A DNA stretch of 64,000 nucleotides, from positions 10,786,501 through 10,850,500 of the forward strand of contig NW_025062476.1 in the NCBI RefSeq assembly GCF_000002995.4, given 5' to 3'. The notes under the pieces were generated by a model, which was given only the letters and a program-made list of their open reading frames with translations, ran no database searches and had not been told where the DNA came from. Both the position numbers and the translations under genes were made by a program. Shown here one piece after another: positions 44,298-54,004 of this stretch (the stretch's first letter is position 1; each line of letters begins with the position of its first letter). This DNA is from Brugia malayi. Lineage: Eukaryota; Nematoda; Chromadorea; Rhabditida; Onchocercidae.

Positions 44298-44660
44298 TTA
44301 ACAACTCAGTAAAAACTGTGTCACTGTGATGTTTACCTCTGCCATGTAAGTAAGCACTGAGATCTTGCAAGAATTACTGCTGAAACATTTATCGTTTAAC
44401 GAATTGCTTAAATTTACAACAAGAATTTCCTTATCACAATTTATTATATTATATACTTTCTGCAGAACTGAACTCTGATAAAAAAACAAAAAGAAACAAA
44501 AAACATTGAATAAGACTGATAAGCATCGATATAAGTAAATTATAGAGTGAATTCATGAAACATTTCTAGTCATTTTATACATTTTTGATCATAATTTTGT
44601 TTGAAATAAATTATTTCTATCAAAATTTAAGTAGAAATATGAAAAAAAAAAAAAATGTTT
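44298..44660 (-). pseudogene. Decayed copy of an internal exon region of the cysteine-rich gene
   Basis: Aligns by eye with about 37651-37990, which holds exon 37945-37804 and its flanks. Shared runs include GAACTCTGA (ACTCTGA in the gene), ACATTGAATAAGACTGATAAGC (two mismatches), ATGAAACATTTCTAG against ATGAAATGGTAGAAAT, and ATCATAATTTTGTTTGAAATAAA. The coding frame is broken by small indels and A-runs (about 44480-44505). Same orientation as the intact gene. Confidence 0.7.
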
Positions 44661-44730
44661 TTTAATTTTTGTGATATTAATTAATTGACAATTACAAGCA
44701 TAATGGATTATTTCTGACCTATAATATTTG

Positions 44731-45325
44731 TTAGTAGCTTTTTCTATTATTTATTTGCTAATTATTTATTTATTATTTACTTCTCATTTGCTTTTATTTC
44801 ATTTATTTTTTACTTATTTTATTTATTTGTTAAATTATTTGTTTGAAAAAAATAAACTCAGGCAATGTTGAACAATTTTCAGTATATCATATTCCAATTA
44901 ATCTAATATACTAAAAATTAAATGAATGACAATGCATTACTTTAATCTTCGAGTACTTATCCAATAATAATAATTATTATTATTATGCAACCGCGTTTAT
45001 AAGCATTTATAAGCAATTGAATATTTAAAACAGTTATAAATTGGATGTTTGAAGCAGGCTGAAATATTAATTAATAAATAATAATAATAATAACAATATA
45101 TGCATGCTTAATTAGGTGAACTACCTAATAATAAGTGATTTTCAGTTGTTTATGTATTTGCTTTTTATGCATTTATTTATTTTTTCATTCTTTCATTTCT
45201 CTTATTCATTTGTTAGTAGCTTTTTCTTTTATTTAATTTCTAATTATTTATTTATTATTTACTTCTCATTTGCTTTTATTTTATTTATTTTTTTGTTAAA
45301 TCATTTATTTATTTGAGAAAAATGC
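44731..45325 (+). repeat. Pair of direct repeats of about 115 bp
   Basis: 44731-44850 and 45213-45325 both begin TTAGTAGCTTTTTCT and share long runs such as TAATTATTTATTTATTATTT and ACTTCTCATTTGCTTTTATT, with about 360 bases between them. Low-complexity TTTA-rich sequence, not coding. Confidence 0.75.
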
Positions 45326-46043
45326 TCATTATTACTGCCATTTCATTGCATTTAGAGAATTAAAAACTTTTAGTGTGAAACAATCAATCAAACGATAATT
45401 TCAAAAATTCGTCATTTGTGCTGTTGAGCAAACTATTTTTTATGGAGCATTTTTATTCGATACATAAAGCAAAGAAAGGTGAAGAAGTAGAGAGATGTGA
45501 TAAGAGGAAACATTAAAATTTAAAGTGCGGCAGAATAGACTGTGCTATCGATTGCACTGATATAAATAACACTTTCACTCTTCCTTTTAAATTTAACAAG
45601 TTAGTAACATGTGGAATTATAGTGCTGTGCATGCACTAGGTGAATAGCAGTTGTTCGCAGTACACTTTTAACTTCAAATATTTTTCACTTTTGCACTTTG
45701 CGCTTTTCACGTAAAGTTTACATGTTTTATGACGGAAGTAAGTACATCGATGTATATATATATATATAAATTGTTGATAGCTGCAAATGTGGAAGCTTAC
45801 TGAAATCATATTAACTCAAATAAGCCGTAAAATATTTTATATTTCATTACGTTATTCACGTCTAATTATCATTCTTTTTTTTATATAATAGTTAGCAATA
45901 TTTTTTGTTAATGCTCAAATGCATGTTTAATTTAATAAATGGAATGAAAACTGAGATCTCATTATTAACTTTTCACATTAATTACTTTTACTTCACGTTT
46001 TGTTTCAGATTTTGCATTTATCACAATATTTAACAACGACGAC

Positions 46044-46615
46044 ATGCCTTTTCTTTTTCATCGTTTGGTAAATTTTTGTAAATTTATCTAAAAAGAGCTA
46101 TTAATGTGATGCTATAGTGCATGCATGCATTTCAATTCTTTGCAGTCTGATGATACAGCAGTAGCGAAGAGAATGTACGAGAAATTCATGAAAAATCCGG
46201 CCATTCCGGTTTTTGCATGCGTTGCACTTCAAATGGCATTTTCCATCGCTCGTAAACGTTTCGTGAAAAGCATGTCACAAGCTGAATTTAATCGGTAAAT
46301 GAAATTTATTATTAATTCTTTCTTGATAAGCTTTCTGATCATCAACGTTGATTCAGGAGTTTCGTTTGAATTTTTTTGTTTCTCTGAACAATCTAAATTA
46401 GCAAAAATTTGAATAATTTTCGGATTTTAAGTTTGATCTACTTAAATAGATTACTCTAAAGTATTTCTGGCAATTTCTAATTTGAAATTTTACATTGAAA
46501 TTTCTTCATTTTTAGATCGATCGCATTGGTACCATTTACGGCATTTATTGGTACAGCTGCCTGGTTTCATGGTACTTCAATTAGAGATCAACAATATATC
46601 CCTCATGAAGAATAA
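46044..46615 (+). CDS. HIG1-like small membrane protein (divergent), 90 aa
   Basis: Three exons in phase: 46044-46067, 46146-46294, 46516-46615. The protein has an amphipathic start, KNPAIPVFACVALQMAFSIA as a first membrane segment, a basic loop, and a second hydrophobic segment (SIALVPFTAFIGTAAWF). This matches the two-helix hairpin of HIG1/HIGD2 proteins of the mitochondrial inner membrane, which assist cytochrome oxidase assembly. The classical [QI]x3[RH]xRx3Q loop motif is degenerate here (QAEFNRSIALV), unlike the two paralogues downstream. AATAAA at 46687-46692 is a good polyadenylation signal. Family assignment rests on the NPxxP start, length and neighbours. Confidence 0.7.
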
Positions 46616-48286
46616 CTTACGTACAAACTTGGTAAAGTATATTGCGACATTATATATGCATTAATGATTTTGTGAATAGCATATAAAATAAAATATTATT
46701 TGATATATTTTCGTGTTATCACTGAAAATTAAGTATATGCATTAGGCTTTTCCTTTCCCTTTAAGTACAATTAAACGTCACGAACGTGTCAACCTATGCG
46801 TCAGAAAGTAAACACATCGATTTATACCGTATCCGTTGTCCAATTCATGCATTTTTATCACAGCTATATAACGCTCGTATAATTTCAATTTTGTTACTGC
46901 TGAAAAATATTTGAGTAAGTTGTATTCAACTTACATATGATTCTTGTATTACGGACATTGAGAATTATCGTACATTTTTTTTTCACGTACTTCACGCGTG
47001 AAGAAAATAAAGTAAATTTCCATTGCGATTAATTAAAATATATGACAGTAAAAAATTATTTGTGAATTTTACATAATTCTATCTCTTTCAATTAATCTAT
47101 CGTTAAACCTTAGCTTAAACTAGTTTAATGAAATGTAAATTTAAAAAAAAAAGAAATTTCAATTGCAAAAAGCTCGTCTCAGTGCTATGCTAGCAGCTCT
47201 CTGTTTATTTCATCAATGAAACGAGACGAATTTTGCTGTTACGAAAATCGATACGTGATACAACCATGCCACTCTCGTGATACAGCCATGCCATTGTGAC
47301 ATTTCAAACTTCGTGTCGTCATCTTTCAACCTCATATTTTGATCAATGTGACATAAGTTTGCTCCGAATGCAAAAACAATTAAGCGTGTAGGAATATAAA
47401 ATTAGAGATTATTGCTACATTCCTTATATTTTTAATAAATACTAACACAAATTTATTTCATACCTAAATTGTTTAATTAAACCATTCAGTGTTATTATTC
47501 CTATCATTGTTTTATTGATTTATTTTTTTGCAAATACTATTTTGGAAGAAAATTAAATAAAAAGTTTAAACAAAAAAAGAAAGCGATCTGTTGGATCTAT
47601 CAATCGTTGTGCCATACTTTTTTTTTATAGATATAATAACTGTTTAATGTTTATTAAGTTTAAGTATGACGAAAATTTTACATTAGCTAAGTATTTTGTA
47701 ATAAATTTGTTTTTTTCTCTCTCTCCCTTTTTTTTTTATGATAAATTACTCAATTAACTTTTACAAAGTTTTGTATAATATGTACTGATTGAATTATTAT
47801 ATAAATTTTGGCCTACTTTTAGAATATTTGTTTCAGCTAAGAAAAAACAAAGATTAATTATACATTTCTTTCATTGCTTACTAAACTGAATAAATACAAA
47901 TGTGATTTGATAATGATAATTGTTAACGATCATTGATCACCACAACGAGCAAATACTGATCATATTATATAAGATAGGAACTTATTGCTAGGATAGAAGT
48001 TTATTGATAGAATCTTCATGTAATGTAGAATTAAGCATTGAACTAATATTAATATTAGTTTAATGTCACTTCTATAAGTTACTTTAAGTTAATCTAACAA
48101 TAAAAAATTTTATAAAATATTCAGTATTGATGCATTTTCTTATCTTTCCTCATTTGAAATGCAATTTCTTTTCCGTCGAAGATTTTGAATTGAAAAAAAA
48201 AAGAAAAGAAATTCCAACTGTCGCTTTAGATTATCAAAATTAACCATAATGATAACATCATATTGTTAATTTGCAGTTGATAAAAG
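46616..48286. other. Intergenic spacer between HIG1-like genes
   Basis: AT-rich, no supported gene. A 20-bp tandem duplication (CGTGATACAACCATGCCACT and a near copy) lies at about 47253-47296. TTTGCAG ending at 48276 lies 10 bases before the next start codon and could be a trans-splice acceptor. Confidence 0.5.
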
Positions 48287-49860
48287 ATGAATCTTGTTAG
48301 AAAGGCATTAATGACTTCAGCAACAGTTCAAAAGGTTAGTTCATTTGGATTACTCAATATAAATTAAATGGAAAATGGATCAAACTCAGATTGTACAATT
48401 AAAATTTTTTCAAAACTTAGTGTGAAACTGTAATTTATTTAAGAAATTGTGATTTTATCATAACATATATCTTAAGACAAAGTGTATAATTTGTGTTTAT
48501 GAATGTCATACTTTTTTCAGACTAAAGATTATGACCCAGGGATTGTTGGCATGAACGTAAGTTTGATTTAAAGTTAATAATTTTGATTATCAAATTCATT
48601 TATGGATTACACTTCGTGTAGTTTTTTGATAATAGAGTTAATGATAATGCAATTATAATGTTAAATATCAGTGATAAGAATTGATATGTTAGTAGCATTC
48701 TGAGTTATAATAAATGTATAAATATTGGGAGTAAGGATAATTCAATAATGGATCAACGTTTCTTTTTGTTTAATAATGAAAATGATATGTTATCATTTAG
48801 TATAATGTTTTCATTGTTTTAAGATGATAAAATGATAAAAATAATAGTAATGCTGATAATAATAATGATAACATTTTAATTGTAGTTACAACAAAAAGAG
48901 ATGAGACGACGTCGTGATTGGCTAAAAAATCCGGTATTCCTGTCCGGTACATTGTTAGCATGGATAGCCTTGATGGGATATCTGAAACCGCATAGTGAAA
49001 GAGTTTCATTTGCGGAACACAGGTAATATCGAATGTGTAATTTAGAATTTAATTATTTATATAATTGTTATATTGATTAGATATGAGATATACAACAGAT
49101 CAATTTTTAACTTTTAACTTTTACTCTAAATACTACACAAATTTAATTTAATTTAATATATATAGCAAATTATATATCAAACAATATGTAATATTGTTAA
49201 TGAAATTTCTCTTATCTTTTATCATTTTTTGAACTACAATAATAACAATACAACACTTTATGAGAAAGTTTGTTGAATTGTATGGCATACTTGCACTTTT
49301 TTTTCTCAATTTTTACTTATATTAATTAATGATATGGAATAGCTTATCATCCCTTAATAATTAGCTAACAAATAGAACTTTTTTTCAAAAATGACCAATG
49401 TAATGACTTAATTACATTTCAAACTATGTGATACATCAAAGTATTTGTTGTAAATTGCACTTTTTTTTTAATATTACACTCCTTTTAAAATTTATTTTTT
49501 TTTTTTTGTAATTTCAAAGTTTTTGTAAATTGCATAATGAATAAACTATCAATTCCTTTTTTCCTTTTCTTTTTCTTTGAATGAAACATTAATTTTATTT
49601 GAAATAATTGACATGTATTTCTTTCATCTCTTAATCTTTAATTTTTCTCATCAATGATTATAAACGATTGAAATTTTAGCATATTTGTTTATCAATCAGT
49701 AAAGTAATAAATTGCAATAACTTTTGTAAATAATCATTACATGTGATAATTCAATGATTTGTTTAGATTTCGGATCTTCCTTCAAGGATCTTCATTTGTT
49801 TTCGTGCTTACATGTGCCACGATAGCTCGATACTATCAACGAACAAAGGAAACGAATTGA
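48287..49860 (+). CDS. HIG1-domain mitochondrial protein, 104 aa
   Basis: Four exons in phase: 48287-48334, 48521-48556, 48886-49022, 49767-49860. Exon 1 encodes a basic amphipathic leader (MNLVRKALMTSATVQK). Exon 3 carries KNPVFLSGTLLAWIALMGYL, the first membrane helix, and the loop FAEHRFRIFLQ, which fits the HIG1 type-2 motif [QI]x3[RH]xRx3Q except for the first residue. Exon 4 gives the second helix (SSFVFVLTCATIARYY) and a basic tail. Probably an inner-membrane assembly or supercomplex factor for cytochrome c oxidase. The gene at 50813-52106 is a close paralogue with matching exon lengths. Confidence 0.85.
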
Positions 49861-50812
49861 ATGATGGATTCAAGTTGAATTAAACAATGTTCCAACGAAG
49901 ATTCATCATAACAGTAAAGAAATAATTAATTAGAGAAGAAAAAATATCGTCGAAAATCTTTCATAGAATTTTTTTATAACTTCAGTATGGTACATAAATG
50001 TGTTAATTAAATATTTTCGATACTTCATTTTGACATTTCTAATTTTAGGCTAACGAACTAATCGATTAATGAAGAAATTTAATTGGTAAATTTAAAATTA
50101 TACCAATGAAATTAATGAAAATGTGAATTTTCGACAAAAAATTTTTTATTTGTTTGAAATTTAAGTATCGATTTAAGAAATTGCTTTCATTTCATCGCAT
50201 TGTATAGTAAATAATAGATAGAACATGCACGCACGTACGTGATTAACGTTTATTTACACGTAATGATAATTTTGAGCATGCATAAACTTACACAGATGCA
50301 TGCATGCATTTTGTGTGAATTATGCAATTTTTAGTACAGTAGTAGGATGTCATTTAGAATTGCATTAATATGTATTGATAATTTTTTTTTTTTTACATAA
50401 ATATTTCATTTGAAAGTAAATTGTAACATTCAGAAATCTCCCGGATAACTCCCCCGCCTCAAATAATTACTGGAATAACTCTCCCAAATAACTCCCCCGC
50501 CCTAAATAATTACCACAAAATCGACAGCACATAAAACCTACCTTTCTCCCTTATTACTCTGCGTCATTTTCTAATGCCTCGGCCGTAAAATTGAGGTACC
50601 CTCGGTATTCGCTTACTTGATTTCGATATAAGTATGACTAAGATTTTTAAGGAATGTTTGTGGCTGTTTTAGTTTAGTTTTTAAAATTTGTAACTTTGAA
50701 GAATGTACCACACTTTTTGGATAGCTTTTCTTTCGCTTTATCCTCTAACCTAATTACATAATTAGATTGAAGTAAATGTTACGAGAAATTTATGCTTACT
50801 TTACAGAGAAGT
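49861..50812. other. Spacer with a GC-rich duplicated segment
   Basis: Mostly AT-rich. At 50438-50470 and 50481-50513 a 33-bp unit (CTCCC..ATAACTCCCCCGCC..AAATAATTAC) is repeated, far more C-rich than its surroundings. TTTACAG ending at 50806 directly precedes the next gene. No coding sequence is supported. Confidence 0.55.
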
Positions 50813-52106
50813 ATGATAATACAAATTTTGCGCAAAATGTATATGGCCAACATATCGGTTAGTTCATTTTTGTTTTCTTCGCTTTGAAGCTAATATCATT
50901 TGTTGCTATAACGACAAAATATCTCTGCTTAACTGTTAAAGTTACGTTTTCGGAATAAGTTTTTATTCCAATGATCAGTTGATTCATTTACAGATGAATA
51001 TCCAACAATTAATTTGAAATTTTACTTCGATTTATATTATGAAGTTTATAAATATAATGCATAAAATTAGATAAAATGTAGGATATCTGAATGGAAGAAC
51101 TTATGGCTAAACTTAACAAATTTGGAAAGTGTTTAAGTTGTGGTTTTGGTTTAGTAACTAGAATAAGTAAAGCTTTTTCAAAGGAAAAATTTTTTTTTCT
51201 TTCATGTAAATTATTTATCAGAAAAAGAATAAGGCAGCTAAAGATAAGTGCCATATTCTAATTAATAACACTTGAACAACAGAAAAAAGACGTGATCGAT
51301 TAATATTATTCGAAGTAATTTAAAATTAATTATTGAATTTTTTCCAGGTTGGTAGTTCTAGTCCTGGCACTGCTGATCCCATCGTAAGTACTCAGATATT
51401 TTCGTCAACAAATCATATTTAAGTATCATTAATAATTATATTTTTCCCTGTGGTTGCTGGTTGTTGTCAATTGGGATATTTTGGCTGATATATTGTTATC
51501 ATCATTGGTGGTATCCAGATATAGAAGGTATCCAGAATGAAAGTTTGAAATTCTTTATTTCTGTATTGAAACGCTTTACCTTTCTTCTTTTTTTCATATG
51601 GATTATAAAATGTTGAAAAAACGAAACGATTTGCTGAAGAATCCTTTTGTTCTCGCTGGAATTGTATTGCCATGGATTGCATTGAATGGCTTTTTGAAGC
51701 CTCATTCAGAAAGAATATCGTTCGCTGAGCATAGGTTAGAATAATTTTCATCTTTTATGTTTCTTTCACTTTGTAGTTGTACTACTTCATTATAAGACGG
51801 TCATTCTAATAAATACTGTTTTTTATTGGCAGACTTCTGTGACAGCAAATTTATTATGATACATATTAAAATATTTTTGAGGAACTAATTTGCTGAAATT
51901 TTCCTTCGAAAATTGATTATTATATAAGAATTTAATATAAGAACAGTTTTCATAACATTTCACTAAATGTCTTAGTGAAGAACAAGCCAATCCCAAAGTA
52001 TAACCTACCAGTTTATTTCAGATTTCGCATCTTCTTACAATTCTGTACATTTGTTACAGTTCTTTCGGTAGCAACAATGATGCGTAGGAATAAATCGCGA
52101 CACTGA
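50813..52106 (+). CDS. HIG1-domain protein paralogue with a non-AG splice acceptor, 100 aa if spliced
   Basis: Exon structure copies the upstream paralogue: 50813-50857 (45 against 48 bases), 51348-51383 (36 against 36), 51598-51734 (137 against 137), 52022-52106 (85 against 94). It encodes MIIQILRKMYMANIS, then VGSSSPGTADPI, then KNPFVLAGIVLPWIALNGFL with the identical HIG1 loop FAEHRFRIFLQ, and a second helix ending in a basic tail. The base pair before exon 3 is AT (TTTTTTTCAT then ATGGAT), not AG, after an otherwise excellent polypyrimidine tract. Exon 3 begins with ATG, so the gene might instead be translated from 51598, giving a protein without leader. It is either a functional variant or a recently damaged gene. 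Confidence 0.75.
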
Positions 52107-52612
52107 GCAAAATAAGTTGTTGAACTGATGAAGAAGGCATCTATTAATATTCATATTAAATACTGTTAATATATTTAAGCTTTTCTTGTCTTGAATACTA
52201 GTTAAAATTCGTTTACGACCATTTTTGATTATATTCTTGCTAGTCTTTGAGTCATCTGCATTGATCTTTATACTCATTTACTTGTCATCATCAATGATCT
52301 CGACATTTTCTGTTATGGCCTTATAATAACTGTAATGATTACTTATATTATGTACCAAGTGCGATTTTTAAAATGACTGTCTTTCTTCTTTTATTTTATG
52401 TATTCCATGACGATATACTTTCTGTGCTTACTTCGCTTGTGTGAAATTGTTATTTATGCGAATGCATTATTATTAAATAATAAAATTGTTTATTTTTTTT
52501 GTTGCTCTAGCAGTGGTACATACCAAGTGTAATATTTAAGGTCAGCGTTTTTAGATTTCAATAAATATGTATGAATGCAGGGTTTTGCAGGGATTTTTTT
52601 CAACGAAAAGGG
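52107..52612. other. Short spacer between HIG1 paralogue and RPB4
   Basis: About 500 bases. AATAAA near 52483 could end the HIG1-like transcript. TTTTGCAG ending at 52590 lies 22 bases before the RPB4 ATG and is a plausible (trans-)splice acceptor. The arrangement would permit an operon. Confidence 0.5.
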
Positions 52613-54004
52613 ATGCCAGGTAATCAGTCGGACGATACAACCGATGAAGATGCGACCGAGTTGAAATTCCCGAAAGGTTTGCTTTCCTTTTCTTTGATGC
52701 AATATATGCAATTATTTTCCTTGGAATTAAAAGCAAAGGCCGTGAAAATAAGAAATTAGAGGTGCTTTTGCTTCTCTCTCAGATTATATGCTTTTTATAT
52801 GCTCTGTTTCCTGTTCTGAAATTAACAGCAATTCTATGTGTTTAGATCAATTATTTTTGTTTTCAGAATTCGAACAAGCCGACACATTGTTAACATCTGA
52901 AGTATACTTGTTGTTAGAACATCGACGCCAGCAAAGCGAACAAAAGGTAAGGCATTGATCAGAGTTGAAACCAGTTTAATCATTCAAGTTTAGATCGTTG
53001 CTAATTTCAATCAAAAATGTAGCGTGAAGCTTTTCTGTGTGTCGTCTACTATTTACCACTTAAAGCAATGCTAGTTTTATATAAAACTTTAGATTCTTAT
53101 TTACATTAGTAAATTAAATCAAGCAGTCATATTGGAATTTCAGCTGACAGATAACTGGATGTGATCAACTTGATTTCTTACAGATGTTAACAGAACTATG
53201 ATTCTTATGAGAACTAAATTTTTTCTTTTTTTAGTGAGAAGTTCATATAATTAATTAAGTGGTTTTTGTGCTTTTATCATGACACCGAATTAATTAAATG
53301 AATTCGTCTACTGGGCTTTATTTTATTTGTCGTAACATTATTAGCTAATTGAACATGTTTGAAATAAATCTGATATTGATGTTTTTTTTTTACTAGTAAT
53401 GGAAGAAATATTTTTAGGAGGAAATCGACGAGATGAGTGATGTATTTGTAAAAACTTTAAATTATACACGGCGAATGGCACGATTTAAAAATAGGGAAAC
53501 GATTCGAGCTGTTAGAACGTCAGTGTTAACTTTTTTTTATATTTGTGTTTTCAACGAACTTTTCTATCTTATTAAATTAAAACTCAGCCTTTAGTCATGT
53601 TAAAATAAATATTGGTTGCAGCTTATTAGCAACGAAACCACTGCATAAATTCGAAGTTGCGCAGATTGCTAACCTTTGTCCAGAAACGTCAGAGGAGGCA
53701 AAAGCCTTAATTCCCAGGTTTTTGGATTTTTCCTTTCTCTCTCTTAAAGATTGCTTCCATTCACCCGAAAGAAACATCACGGCTGTTAATGCCTTGTTTT
53801 TCCAGTTATTTCTGGATGATTTATGAGATCTATTTAGCGTGAAAAATCGAATTCTCACAATATTATCCATACATTATCTTTTGTCGCTCCTTTTTACTAG
53901 TCTAATAATCAGAAAATTACTTATTCAGCTTGGAAAATAAAATGGAGGATGACGAGCTGGACGAGGTGTTAAAGGATTTGCATAGCAAAAAGACGTTTCA
54001 GTGA
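52613..54004 (+). CDS. rpb-4: RNA polymerase II subunit RPB4 (POLR2D), 138 aa
   Basis: RPB4 pairs with RPB7 to form the stalk of RNA polymerase II. Five exons in phase: 52613-52676, 52867-52946, 53418-53518, 53622-53717, 53929-54004. Family landmarks are [90 protein letters not shown], and the end [20 protein letters not shown]. Length is close to human RPB4 (142). The start was chosen at the ATG giving a short acidic N-terminus ([16 protein letters not shown]), as in animals, with an acceptor 22 bases upstream. Nothing unusual inside the gene. It is the last gene inside the interval bracketed by the inverted repeat. Confidence 0.97.

Larger units (their letters stand above)
41719..46043. other. 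Intergenic region holding the left inverted-repeat arm and gene relics
   Basis: Upstream of both the cysteine-rich gene (-) and the first HIG1-like gene (+). Apart from the repeats and relic listed separately, it is AT-rich without a supported gene. TTTCAG ending at 46008 lies 35 bases before the HIG1-like start codon and may be its trans-splice acceptor. Confidence 0.5.

Noticed and set aside
45116..45316. 66-codon Phe/Leu-rich frame
   Set aside because: It arises from TTTA-rich low-complexity direct repeats; no gene signals.
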